Below, piece by piece: positions 1 through 10,768 of a stretch of DNA of 64,000 bases; position 1 is the first letter of the stretch, and every line of letters begins with the position of its first letter. The notes under the pieces were generated by a model that worked only from the letters and a program-made list of their open reading frames with translations, did no database searches and was not told where the DNA came from. Origin of the DNA: Erythroxylum novogranatense (taxonomy: Eukaryota > Streptophyta > Magnoliopsida > Malpighiales > Erythroxylaceae); contig CM057235.1 of the NCBI GenBank assembly GCA_029891385.1, positions 23,925,120 through 23,989,119 of the forward strand, in the 5' to 3' direction. Made by a program: the position numbers and the translations under genes.

Positions 1-2
1 AA

Positions 3-156
3 TAAAGATGTCACAGGTCTTTACTGCAGTTGGGGGACTTCTTCCGCAGAATTTGTAGACGAAGTTTGAAAAAGGATGATGTACAGAAGATGTGTCAGGA
101 GATTATTTTAATCTTGTGCAAACTTGAAATGATATACCCACCCTCCTTCTGTGATG
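3..156 (+). pseudogene. CACTA TNP2 transposase fragment (DUF4218-like)
   Basis: The frame starting at base 3 reads about 50 codons without a stop. It contains QLGDFFRRICRRSLKK, then a segment with EIILILCKLEMIYPPSF. This matches the DUF4218 pattern of plant TNP2 transposases (LxxFFRxLC, then EEIxxxLCxLExIFPPSFFD). In intact TNP2 this domain follows the catalytic Transposase_21 region. Here the reading frame runs into sequence matching the copia-1 gag start near 143-157 and stops at 156, so the downstream part is lost. Family assignment is from recalled consensus only. The matching positions include the invariant-looking FF, LC and PPSF. Confidence 0.75.
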
Positions 157-233
157 TATATATGTGATTCCGCTATTATCTTTGATCCACACTTTGTTAT
201 AGTGATCCTTGGATACCAGGCCCTGATACCAAT
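143..233 (-). mobile_element. Stub of a second copia-1 internal region
   Basis: Bases 143-233 closely match 10678-10768, the copia-1 gag start (minus-strand ATG region), leader and primer-binding site, in the same order next to an LTR. The LTR at 234-1300 is therefore flanked by 5'-type internal sequence on its low side and by a polypurine tract on its high side. This is the LTR-internal-LTR-internal arrangement of a tandem element. Similarity stops abruptly near 143, where TNP2 sequence begins. Confidence 0.75.
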
Positions 234-1300
234 TGAAGTGAATCAAACGTTAATACAATGTTTAGAAAATGATATAAGAATGCACGAGAAGGGGGGTTGA
301 ATTGTGTATTCCCCTTTTAAATTTTTTTTTTCAAAAATGTTTGTTAGAAATAAAATTCTTTTACAGAACTTTCGATAGATTCTAATTAATCAAAACTTTG
401 AAAACTTTGTTTACGAACTAAGTAATGATAAAACTTGAATTTAAAAGAGAGATAGAGTAAGAGTAGTTGACAAAGCGATTTATCCTGGTTCACCCCAAAC
501 CGTGGGTTACGTCCAGTCCTCAGAGTTCTTTATGAGATTTCACTATCTCTACAACTTTTACAAGTATTCTTGACGAGCCTCTTTAGGTCTCTACAATCAG
601 TATTTTTTTTTACACTTAGCCTCTGCAGGCTATCTGCACTACTTCCTCACAGAAAAGTGTTTGAAACTTGTTACAGTAAAAATAGCTCTCGGCTAATTTG
701 CAGAGTGTGCTTTTTACGATCGCGTAGATGTAATTCAGCTAATTTTTCAACTAACTTCGCAATCTTCGACTTCGACTTATATTTATATCCTTCGTCTCCA
801 ACTGCTTCTTGATTCTTGTTTCTGGATTCTGGATTCTTGCTTCTTGAATCTTGTTTCTTGAATCTTGCTTCTTGAATCTTTAAAAGAAACGGTTAATCAG
901 TTGATTTCTGTAACTAACCCGAACTGACTCTTGCGTCTGCTTTTCAATTCTTCTTCTGTGTCTATTTTTCTTAATTCGCGTCTTCGTCTGTTTTTATTTT
1001 GTGTCTACGTCTGCGTCTGTATTTCTCTTTGGCGTCTGTGTCTGTATTTCTGTTCGTCTGCGTCTATGTCCTATTGTTCGTTTGCGTCTATCTTTCTGTT
1101 CGTCTGCATCTATCTTTCTGTTCGTCTGCGTTGCTTCGTCTTATTGTTCGTCTGCGTCTATCTTTCTGTTTGTCTGCATCTATCTTTCTGTTCATTTGTG
1201 TTTCTTCGTCTGTATTGCTTCGTCTGTTTTTGTTTTTCTTTTATTGTTCTCTTTGTTATACATCAAAATTATATCTAAGTAAAGTCATTTTGACTTAACA
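234..1300 (-). repeat. Copia-1 lower LTR (shared LTR)
   Basis: About 1,067 bp, TG...CA bounded, clearly homologous to 10769-11873. It acts as the 3' LTR of copia-1 and, judged by the primer-binding site and gag start on its low side, also as the 5' LTR of a mostly deleted neighbouring copy. Confidence 0.92.
1001..1240 (-). repeat. LTR-internal minisatellite, lower LTR
   Basis: Irregular tandem copies of a unit close to cgtctgcgtctatctttctg on the plus strand, interspersed with ttgcttcgtctt. The plus-strand frames through it are open and rich in Ser, Phe, Cys and Leu, and these are repeat artefacts. The same array recurs at 11575-11800 and, on the opposite strand, in the copia-4 LTR. Confidence 0.85.
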
Positions 1301-1320
1301 ATCTCCCCCTTTTTGATGAT
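1301..1320 (-). other. Copia-1 polypurine tract
   Basis: On the minus strand the sequence abutting the 3' LTR is atcatcaaaaagggggagat, a purine run directly before TGTTAAGTC. This is the expected plus-strand priming site for reverse transcription. Confidence 0.85.
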
Positions 1321-1526
1321 AACAAATTATATACAAAAAAGAAAACAAAATACAATGTTTTTAAAGGAAACAATAACAAAAAAAACTTATCTTCAGAATT
1401 CTTCTTTAACTTCTTCCTTTCTTTTCTTTGTCTGCTTCAGTCACACCTTTTGAGATTCTTTTCTGAACATTCTCTTCTCCTCCTCTGCTTATTCCCTTCT
1501 CCCCTATTTGTTATAATAAAAAATGA

Positions 1527-3889
1527 TTAACGACGATGGCTCTTTAACAGTTCTGTCATCATCTTCATCAAATCATTCGTTGTCTCCTTTATCTCATTGA
1601 CTTCTCCGTGTAATTTGCTGATTTCAGCTTGTGAGTCCAACGGTGGAGAGGATTGATCATTCTCTGCTGAGGGTGAAGTAAACGTAATTGTTGTAGCATA
1701 TGCGTCCGAGGAAGGAATGTAATCTTCCTTAATCTCAATAGTTGGTGGACGAATGAATACTTTTGACTCAGGGATGTCAATGTCAAAGGGAGCAGGTAGC
1801 ATAAGCAACTGTCTTCCTTGCAAGGGTATGCCTTCAGCTTGTATAGACAGAGTATTAGATAAAGGTCTAATATGCAAAACTGTCTGGACAAGTGATTCAA
1901 TAAATGTCCCTATTATTAATCTTCCCCCTACAGGACAGTCTTCATACTTATCCGTATAGCTATAACTAGCTCCATCAGTATTCTCTTTAAAAGCGCATGC
2001 TGCATCAATTCGACGCACTTCTTCTTCAATTTGATTTGCGGATAGATCATCACTGATTTCTTAAGGAAATAGCTCCTTTTTCCCTTTATCCATATCCAAA
2101 GGATATCTTGGCTGAATGTCTGGTACAACCTTTATTATCGATCGCTACGTGATTTGGATAAATAGTGTATGGACGAGAAGACATTTTAAGTAGGGTATGG
2201 CTTTATGGCGATACTTTAAGGTATCATAGAAGTTCCTTTCGTCTTCATTCAATATATGCCATGTCTCACTATTTATCAGAATAGGTTGTAAGACAACCTT
2301 TATTTGCCTTCTTGGTTGACTACAAATGGCAATTGCAGTACTCTTCATTGTCACCACTTCAACCAGTCTGACTTCAAACTTATTCTTTCTTAAAAATTTG
2401 GAATAGTTGTGAACGACCAGACTAGGTTCAACAGATTTCTCCAATGGTACCTGCACTAAGCTCAAATCTGCTGTGACCTCTTATTGATTATCGACAGGAG
2501 TAGGCTGAACCAGGCTAGGCTCCACTGGTTCCTCCAGTTGCTCAACAATGGGAGTATTCTTCTCTTGATTAACTTCCACAGGAGTAGACAAACTCCTCCT
2601 TCGACTAACTACTTTAGTCTTTATTCTCGAAGTTTTCTTAACTTGAGACTTCTGTATCTCAGACTCCATTTTTCTCTTCTTCTCAGTCTCCTTGCTCTGT
2701 TTGGCCGATTCTTCCTCCAAAATTGAGACGAGAGATCTTGTCACTTTTCGTGTGCTGGATCTAGAAGCTTCTACTTGTTCCTGCTCTCTGGCTCTTCTCT
2801 CTTCTTGTTGCCTTAAAGTTCGAATCCTAGGTAATCTCCTTGCTTTCTTAGTAATTTCACCCAAAAGATTCTCTCCTTTCCTTTTTGTCACATCATCATC
2901 TGTCCTCCGAGCTAGATTATACTCTTCTCTAGGACATGTCTGTTTTATCAAAGGCCTTCCATATAATCTTCTCCTTTCTTCTATTGACATACTCATTCTT
3001 CCATGGGATCTAGAACTTGTTGTTGGAGATTTCTTTAATAATCGCTCCCCCTCAGTTCTAGTTCTCCTTGAAGAGTCTACTTCTTCTTTATTCAATGTCC
3101 TCAGATCCATTCGTCGTATAGTGATTGAGTCAATAGTACTCTTCACAGGTACAATCGTTCTATTTCCTTTGTGTAGAAGGACTCGGTTCTTAAAATCCTT
3201 GTAAGAAGCATGCCGTAAGGATAGCTGTTTGTATTCTTCATCCCCTTAATCATATAATGGAAGATTAAGAAGGGTAAGTCAATAGGATTGCTATTCAGCA
3301 GGTAGAACAAACATTGTTCATCCAGGGTGGTCACCAAATGCCTTGAACCTTCTCTGGGTAAGACGCAATTAAACAGAATCGCATGAAGAACCCTAGCTTT
3401 CAGGACCAGACTTGAAGTCTTCCTCTCTGAAGGGTCATTCACTCCATACAACTGTTTGCTAACATCTTCTTCCTTCATGTTGACCATTGTCATCCACTTA
3501 GCCTTGGTTGACAGGGTCTCACCAACTGATGGACAATCGATCACCATCCTTATCAGCTCCTTTTTCACGACAACAGATATACCATCTACTGAGGATATAA
3601 TAGTGTTGTCTACAAGTTGAGCATTCTTCCAAAAGTCAAATACCTCATTGGTGTACACTGGTTCTCATACTTGGAAGAAATTCCTCCAACCAGCTCTTTC
3701 AGGTTCTACGTCCATACCATCCTTCCTTAGCGACTCGAAATCCACATGCCTTCCGAATATCATAGCTACCTCCATTGTTTCAGAACGAAAACTGACTCTG
3801 GTAAGCTTTTCTTCTAGGGTAGGATGATTGAGAGGATTTGGAAAGCAAGATGAACCATCTATAGATGAGAATATCCGCAATGATCTCAA
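1527..3889 (-). pseudogene. Copia-1 ORF3, env-position / plant transposon-protein-like, degenerate
   Basis: A sense-strand coding stretch of about 2.36 kb (near 790 codons) lies between RNase H and the 3' LTR. Open segments 3889-3665 and 3658-3143 share one frame, split by a single stop. Segments 3146-2481, 2465-2145 and 2018-1527 share the next frame, broken by stops, so one frameshift and several nonsense changes explain the decay. The first third reads like plant proteins labelled envelope-like or putative plant transposon protein (FDFWKNAQLVDNTIISSVDG, later LPREGSRHLVTTLDEQ). The middle is highly charged with Arg, Lys, Glu and Ser runs. The end has an amphipathic, probably coiled-coil stretch (SKLHGEVNEIKETTNDLMKM). 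I see no signal peptide or clear membrane anchor, so the envelope role is only positional. The opening codon seen here is TTG, so the true start is probably lost. Confidence 0.6.
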
Positions 3890-4037
3890 CTTTAGGCTAC
3901 TTGAAGTGTCTTATCACGCGTGCCCTAGAATCGTCGGGATTCTAAAGATCGTGAAACGTTTCCCTCCAAAACTTCCTTGTTAGCGAAGTTACCAGCTGTA
4001 ACTCACTGTTTCTAACGCCGTTAATTTTGACGTCCCT

Positions 4038-6010
4038 TTAACCTGACTGTTCGCTTTCGCTTAACATTACCATGTTAAGGTTGCGTCTGATCTTCTGGAA
4101 CCGTTCTTCACTCAATGGTTTAGTGAAGATGTCTGCCCACTGATACTCTGTTTCAATGAACTGTAGTATAACCACCTTCCTCTGAACATAATCTCTCAAG
4201 AAGTGATGTCTGACTTCGATGTGTTTCACTCTCGAATGCTGAATTGGATTCTTTGACATATTGATTTCACTGGTGTTGTCGCAATAGATTGGAATCTCCT
4301 CTTCTTGAACTGAATAGTCTTCAAGTTGATATTTGATCCTGGCGTTTGTGAACAACGACTTACGGCGGACATATACTCGCTTGGCGGTTGATAGAGCGAT
4401 TAAGCTTTGTCTCTTGCTTGACCATGAAACTAAGTTTGAGCGAAAGTGACATCCTCCACTTGTGCTCTTCCTTTCGATTCTATCTCCCAGATAGTCCGCG
4501 TCGCAATATCCGATTAACTCGAAATCTTTACCTTTCTCATACATTAAGCAAAGATCAGTAGTACCTGCTAGATATCTCATAATCCTCTTAACAACAATAT
4601 AATGAGACTCTCTAGGATCAACCTGAAACCTTGCACACAAGCATACACTGAACAATATATCAGGTCTACTTGCTATAAGAAAGAGTAAAGAACCGATCAT
4701 CCCTCTATATAGGGTTTGATCCACTTTCTTACCATTTTCATCTTTCGACAAAAAGTTTGAAGGATGCATCGGAGTAGTCATTGGCTTCACATTTTGCATA
4801 TCAAACTTATTCAACAATTATTTCATATATTTTTGTTGATGGATAAAGATTTTCTCTTCGGTTTGCTTAACTTGCAACCCAAGAAAGAACTTCAACTCAC
4901 CCATCATGCTCATTTCAAATTCATTTTTCATTAGACTCTCAAACTTCATGCATAACTTCTTTGAAGTAGCACCAAAAATAATATCATCAACATAGATCTG
5001 TACTATAATGAATTCATTCTCATAATTCTTCCTAAAGAGCGTCATATCAATTTGACCTCTACTAAAACTATTTTCTAAGAGAAAAGTACTCAGACGATCA
5101 TACCAAGCTCTAAGAGCTTGCTTCAGGCCGTATAAGGCTTTATGAAGTGTATAGACATGGTCTAGATTCTTAACATCCTCAAAACCAGGTGGTTTCTTAA
5201 CATACACCTCTTCGTCTATAAAACCATTCAGAAAGGCACTCTTTACATCCATCTGAAATAGATTTATATTTTGACAGACCGCATATGCCAACAATATCCT
5301 AATGGCTTCAAGTCTTGCAACTGGAGCATATGTCTCATTGTAGTCTATTCCTTCTTGCTGATTATAGCCTTGTGCTACTAATCTAGCCTTATTTCGACTC
5401 ACTCTTCCTGATTCGTCTAACTTATTCTTAAAGACCCATCTGGTTCCTATAATGGATTTCTTAGGGGGTTTCGGAACTAAGGACCAAACATTATTTCTAG
5501 TAAATTGATTCAGCTCCTCTTGCATGGCTAACACCCAAGCTTCATCTCGAAGAGCTTCCTCAACCTTCTTAGGCTCTATTTCAGAGATAAAAGTCACATT
5601 AGCTTCTCTTCTGAATCTGGACCTTGTCCTAACTCCTTCGAGGTCTCTCAGATAATCAACTCTTACGGATGAGAACTTTTATATTTCAGATCTCTTTTCG
5701 CCTAATAGTTTCGGAATATCTTCAACTTTGTCTTCTTGAGTACACAGTCTTGGAGTTTACGTAGTGTCATCTAAGTTCTTTGAAGGACCTTCACTCTCCA
5801 TGTCATCATTCTTATGGGGTTGGGAACTATCATCAAACTTGACATGGATGGTCTCCTCAACTGTCTTTGAAATAAGGTTGTACACCCGGAATGCCTTAGA
5901 CGATAATGAGTAGCCTAGAAAGATTCCTAGATAGGTCTTTGAATCTAATTTATCCAACAGCTCCTTTGTATTCAGAATAGAGCATTTGCACCCAAATGGA
6001 TGAAAGTAAG
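4038..6010 (-). pseudogene. Copia-1 pol 3' part: integrase tail, reverse transcriptase, RNase H
   Basis: From 6010 downward the frame resumes after the S-element with FHPFGCKCSILN, the integrase C-terminal region (DSKTYLGIFLGYS). It continues through a connector into the copia reverse transcriptase at 5597-4818: [41 protein letters not shown] and the catalytic [13 protein letters not shown] nonsense codon separates this from 4817-4038 (MLNKFDMQ...), which carries RNase H with GYCDADYLGD and IYCDNTSEI and the end motif WADIFTKPLSEERFQKIRRN. The usual RNase H TAEAEY segment, which holds a catalytic Glu, reads TAKRVYV, so RNase H is probably dead although YVDD is intact. Another stop lies near 5759. 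Confidence 0.92.
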
Positions 6011-6278
6011 TGATTGAACCCAAGTTTAATAAATAATTGGATACACTTTCATGATTGTTAATGCATGTTTTGATTCTTAATTCATGATTTTTGTGTTTAA
6101 TTGAGTCTCTTACGGTGAGCTTATGTTTTATGCAATTTGCTAGTAAAATTGTACAAATTGACATTAATTCCATTATAATTTTTCTAAGAACAATTGATAC
6201 CACAAATTGTTATTTTATATTGTAGGAGAAAAGGAGTCAAGAAGGATCAGAAGAGTCAACACGGCATGAAGTCCTTAA

Positions 6279-6490
6279 GGCACGTCGCGGCGTGAACTAA
6301 TCACCTCCGCGGCGAAATGTAATTCCCACATCGCGGCGCATCAACACAGATCGTACGTCGCGATGTCAACAATTCAGCACGTCGCGGCGAGCAAACCAGA
6401 TCGTATGTCGCGACGTCCCAGACATCTCGTCGCGGCGAGCAAGACAGAGCACACGTCACGACGAATATTAATTTATACGTCGCGACGTGC
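6279..6490. repeat. Array of short CpG palindromes in S-element
   Basis: Nine copies or variants of a motif near acgtcgcgacgt or cacgtcgcggcg occur in about 210 bp, separated by 12-25 bp of unrelated sequence. The clearest are at 6281 (cacgtcgcggcgtg), 6354, 6379, 6405, 6427 and 6477. This is a local GC and CpG island in AT-rich surroundings. Confidence 0.85.
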
Positions 6491-7247
6491 AGACGGATAC
6501 CCGGACTCCAAATAGAGATTTCTCTCACTGTACCGACCCGACCCATGACCCATCCTTTAAATCCTGCCGAATTAGGTTATCATCATTATCGAGAGAGGGA
6601 TCGAGAGACGGGGAGAAAAGAGGAGAGACGAGTGGACAGAGAACAAAGAAGGAAGAGGAGAGATTCTTGGCCTTACCACCCAAGGTTCCCTTCGGGGTTC
6701 CCTGGGTGAAACTTTTGTATAGGCTTTCTTTTCATTTTCATCGCCGACTCCATCATGGATAGCTGGGATTCATCACGAGTTGTGAAGATTCGGGTTGAAA
6801 TGCGTGGTTAGGCATTTGTTTTCTCTTGAAGATGCAGGATGGTGGAGTTCACCAAGGGGTAGCTTAATCTGTAGTTTAGCTATGATTTATAAATGCCTAG
6901 GTTTAGGGGTTTGTAATTTGCAGTGAAGCTACTTGATTATAGCTAAATGTTTGACATTTAATGTGTGTTTGGATTGGCAGTTTACATTGTCACATTTAAC
7001 TACATTGTTATGAACAGCCGAGTTGGGGTTTATTGCTGTGTAGTTAGATTAGCTTAATTAGAGTTTAATTAAGCGTTGAACAATGTAATGTATTATGGAT
7101 TTGTTTATGTAGAACTTTGTGCTTAAATATATGAAGTCTCATATATGTCAACTTGTGATCTTGTTGATTCTCTTTTATCTGCCTAGTTGTGTTTGATAAT
7201 GAGTTGATGCTAGATTTCATTTGACCCATTGCATTGGCAAATCTCCC

Positions 7248-7651
7248 GCACAGACTAAGATGTTTTTAACAAGGTTTTAAGCAATGGAGTTCATTGATTA
7301 AATCATTGGACTTAAAGAATCCTTTAACGTTCTAGGGCTCAAGAGCACCTAATGGGGTCTTGAGATATGGAGTCAAGAGTGACAGGAGTCCATTAATCAA
7401 GAACCTGGACTTAAAGTGAGTTCTTTAAGGTTTTTTTCCATTCAAACTTAGTGATTTTTAATCCACCGCACACACTAAGATGCGCTTAACGGGATCTTGA
7501 GCAATGGAGTTCATTGATCAAGATCCGGACTTAAAGAATCCTTTAAGGTTACGAGGCTCAAGAGCACTCAATGGGGTCTTGAGACATGGAGTCAAGAGTG
7601 ACAGGAGTCCATTAATCAAGACCCTGGACTTAAAGATAATTCTTTAAGGTT
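7248..7651. repeat. Two tandem copies, period about 218 bp, in S-element
   Basis: Two direct copies start cgcacagactaagatg (7248) and cgcacacactaagatg (7464). Both include gagtcaagagtgacaggagt, at 7371 and 7589, giving a period of 218. Each unit also has internal half-repeats of a caatggagt/aatggggtcttgag type. Confidence 0.85.
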
Positions 7652-7992
7652 TACCATTCACACTTAGTTTTGAACTGTGATAGCCAAAGCTTGTTTTCAA
7701 GAGGATTTTATCACTTGTTTTAGTATTTTCCTTTTCTATTTTCAAAAATCCAAAAATAATTGTTACATGCTTTTTAGTGTAGTTAATGTTTTCAAACAAA
7801 ACCCCCCTTTTTCCTTACTGATTTCACTTGCATTTTATGACATATAGGCTAGCTTAGGTCTATTTCATTAGGTTCTGATTAAGTGAGACGACCCGAGGTT
7901 GCATCCTATACTGCAATTTTGGAATTTATTATTTTTGACCGGTTTCCAAGGATCGATCTTAAGGTCGAATCGACAGAGCCGCGATCAGTAAG

Positions 7993-9062
7993 ATATGTTT
8001 GGTCTTCTTCCGTTCCATAACTCATAAAGAGTCTTCTTCAACATGGGTCACAACAGAATTCTATTTTGAATATAGCATGCTGTATTCACAGCTTCTGCCC
8101 AGAAGTACTTAGGAAGATTCATTTCACAAAGCATAGTCCTAACCATTTCTTGAATCGTCCTATTCTTCCTTTCAACAACTCCATTCTGTTGTGGAGTCCT
8201 GGCAGCAGAGAAATTGTGGAAAATTCCATTCTCCTCACAGAATAACCTAAACTTCTCATTCTCAAACTCTCCACCATGGTCACTCCTGATACTAGCTATA
8301 GACATTCCTTTTTCATTTTGTAACTTTCTGGATAAAGTCCTACAACACTTAAATGATTCATCTTTGTGTGATAAAAACAATATCCAACAAAATCGAGTAA
8401 AGTCATCAACAATAACAAGTCCATATTTCTTTCCGCCAAGACTTATTGTCCTTGTTGGACTAAATAAATCCATATGTAACAACTCTAAAGGTCTAGATGA
8501 TGTTACAAAATTTTTAGAAGAAAATGAAGTTTTAACTTGTTTTCCTTTCAAACAATTTTCACAAAAAAACTCTTTGTCAAAACTTATTTTTGGTAATCCT
8601 CTTACCAAATCATGTTTTGCCAATTTTGAAATGTGTTTAAAAGAGACATGACCTAGCTTTTTATGCCAGACTAGTCTTTCTTCTTCGGAAGATAGAAAGC
8701 ATGAAACATTTTGACTTTGAAAATCTTCCAAATCAATTTTGTAAAGATTATTTCTTCTCTTGGAAGAAAAAAGTATAGACCCATATTTGTTTCTGACTTT
8801 ACAAAGATTTTGATTGAATGTGACTGTGAAACCAGAATCACACAATTGACTGACGCTAATCAAATTATGTTTCAGACCATCAACAAGCAGTACATTATTT
8901 ATGCATGCAAAGGAATCTTTACCTATCTTATCGATTCCAATAATCTTGCCCTGCAGGTTGTCTCCGAAAGTTACTGATCCTCCCTTCTTATACTGAAGGT
9001 CTAGGAACATAGACCTTCTTCCCGTCATATGTCGTGAGCATCTACTGTCTAAATACCAATTG
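7993..9062 (-). pseudogene. Copia-1 pol 5' part: protease and integrase core
   Basis: The protease motif WYLDSRCSRHMTG near 9052-9014 should be DSG, so its Gly is replaced by Arg. The GAG-pre-integrase zinc finger follows (VWHKKLGHVS ... FFCENCLKGKQ, HHCC present). The integrase core keeps all three acidic residues: HMDLFSP, SDHGGEF and PQQNGVVERKNRT. The ORF ends at a stop near 8048 after QNRILL. Its out-of-track continuation PMLKKTLYELWNGRR then runs to the S-element junction. A frameshift around 9065-9100 separates it from gag. Fusion of gag and pol into one polyprotein is normal for copia elements. Confidence 0.93.
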
Positions 9063-9103
9063 TTCTTGCCGCATCTTCCAAGGAAGGATATCTGCAGGAG
9101 AAA

Positions 9104-10711
9104 CTATTTTATTTTTTGGTACCCATGTTTTCTTGGGTCCTTTATGGTTAGTAGTATGCACATGATGAGTTCTTTGATGCATATTACTAGAATGTTGATT
9201 AACATGAGATTTATTATAGTTTCTCTTTTGAGAGAAAGGGTATGAGGATGAGTCTTATTTCCTGTAAACCCAAATCCGGTTTTATCACTTAGATGTCTAC
9301 ATTTTCCAAGCATCTCATTCATTTTCTTTGTGCTCTCGGTGAAAGTAGCTAAATCAGCTGACAGATTCTTAATTCTCAGTTTCAGCTGATTGATCTCTTC
9401 TGATTTGTCTATGACTTTCTTTTTCTCCTCTAATTGCTTCTTTAGACAGATATTTTCTCTCTTTATTACTTCTGTATGCCTAATATTTTTTACATACTTT
9501 TTCTTTAACAGTTTGTACTGTTTTAGAATAGCATGAGAATCTTCTAACAATTCTGAGTAGGCATCATGCAAGTTATCGTAATCAGATTTTACCTCCTCAT
9601 CACTCTCTTCCTCGGCTACCAGGGAGATGTTTGCATGTTCAGACCACTCAGAACCTGTATCTGACTCTGATGAATATATGTCCTCCCACGTTGCCATCAT
9701 GCTATTCTTGCCTTCTCTACTCTTCTTTGGTTTCTTCTTTAGAGTAGGATATTCGAACTTGTAGTGTCCAGGCTGATTGCACTCGTAGAAAATGACAGAT
9801 GACTTCACTGGTTTAGCCTCATCTTTGCCATTCTTCTTGAAAGTCTGATTTCCTTTGGACTTCTTCTTCCACATGCGTCTTATCTTTCTAGAGATGAAAG
9901 ATAATTCGTCATCTTCATCACTTGACTCTTGTTCTGATTGGCTGGAGTCGTCATTCTTTGATTCTTCAATCTTTAACACTTTTGATGACTTCCTCCTTCT
10001 TTGAGTCTTATGATCCTTTTGTCCGGCCTTCAGCGTTATCAACTTGTCCCGTTTGGGCTTGTCTTCAGCATTGAGTTCAACTTCATGAATCTTCAAGGAT
10101 CCAAGCAACTCGTCAAGCTTTAGCACGCTCAAATCTTTGGCTTCCTGCACCGCAGTAACTTTAGGTCTCCACCTCTTCGGAAGACTTCTTAAGATCTTTC
10201 GAACATGATCTTGATTGTTGTACGTTCTTCCAAGAGCTTTCAATCCATTGATAATTGTTTGAAATCTTCCAAACATTTGATCAATAGATTCTTCATCTTT
10301 CATCCTGAAAAGCTCGTACTGGTGCACAAGAATGCTTATCTTGGATTTTTTAACTTGGCTTGTGCCTTCGTGAGCAATGGACAATGTGTCCCACATCTCC
10401 TTCACAGTGTCGCATCCGTGGACTTTGTCATACTCACTCCTACTTAGGGCATAGGTCAAGAAGAACTTCGCTTTTGAGTTTAGCTGTATCCTCGCCTTTT
10501 GGTCAGCCGTCCATCTGATTCGTGGAATAGAATTCCCATCTTCATCTACTGGTGTATAAGGTCCATTCTCTATCACGTCCCAATGGTCGACATGAGTAGA
10601 TTCTATGAATAGCCGCATGCTATCTTTCCAGTAATGATAATCTTCTCTGTTGAATGTTGGAGGTCTAGTGACTGAGGCTCCTTCTGCGATGTATATATGT
10701 GATTCTGCCAT
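9104..10711 (-). pseudogene. Copia-1 gag (UBN2-type)
   Basis: A 535-codon frame starts at a good ATG (MAESHIYIAEG), 42 bp inside the primer-binding site. Residues about 15-200 are a UBN2/retrotran gag domain (YHYWKDSMRLFIESTHVDHW ... EYDKVHGC, SKISILVHQYELFRMKDEES). The nucleocapsid knuckle near residue 310 reads FYECNQPGHYKFEY: both outer cysteines of the expected CX2CX4HX4C are replaced, by Phe and Tyr. Residues about 390-460 are a Lys/Glu-rich coiled-coil segment (KENICLKKQLEEKKK-type heptads). The last 40 codons are out of frame. A frameshift near 9235 diverts them from the gag-pol linker that continues as KTWVPKNKIVSPADILP. The gene is probably inactive. Confidence 0.93.
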
Positions 10712-10752
10712 TATCTTTGATCCACACTTTGCTACAGTGATCCTTGGATACC

Positions 10753-10767
10753 AGTTTCTGATACCAA
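10753..10767 (-). other. Copia-1 primer-binding site
   Basis: Minus strand reads TTGGTATCAGAAAC directly inside the 5' LTR, matching the initiator-methionine tRNA complement TGGTATCAGAGC with changes near its end. Confidence 0.85.
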
Positions 10768-10768
10768 T

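Larger units (their letters stand above)
6011..7987. mobile_element. S-element: 1,977-bp TG...CA unit, probable solo LTR
   Basis: The unit begins TGATTGAACCC and ends CCGCGATCA, and is flanked by the direct repeat gtaag (6006-6010 and 7988-7992). Copia-1 pol reads correctly across the empty site, joining RRPNISY to YFHPFGC. A 5-bp target duplication with TG...CA ends and no coding capacity fits a solo LTR. A non-autonomous LTR element is the alternative. A second, reverse-oriented partial copy is at 35502-35974 and 40571-40646, so it is a repeat family. It contains a CpG-rich palindrome array (6279-6490) and a 218-bp-period tandem repeat. Confidence 0.85.

Noticed and set aside
931..1298. Overlapping plus-strand ORFs rich in Ser, Phe, Cys and Leu (also 11459-11855)
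   Set aside because: All three frames are open only because of the roughly 22-bp LTR minisatellite. They run antisense to the element and have no protein character.
6301..6762. GC-rich ORFs on both strands in the S-element
   Set aside because: Open frames result from the CpG palindrome array. No homology recognised and the copy at 35502-40646 does not keep them.
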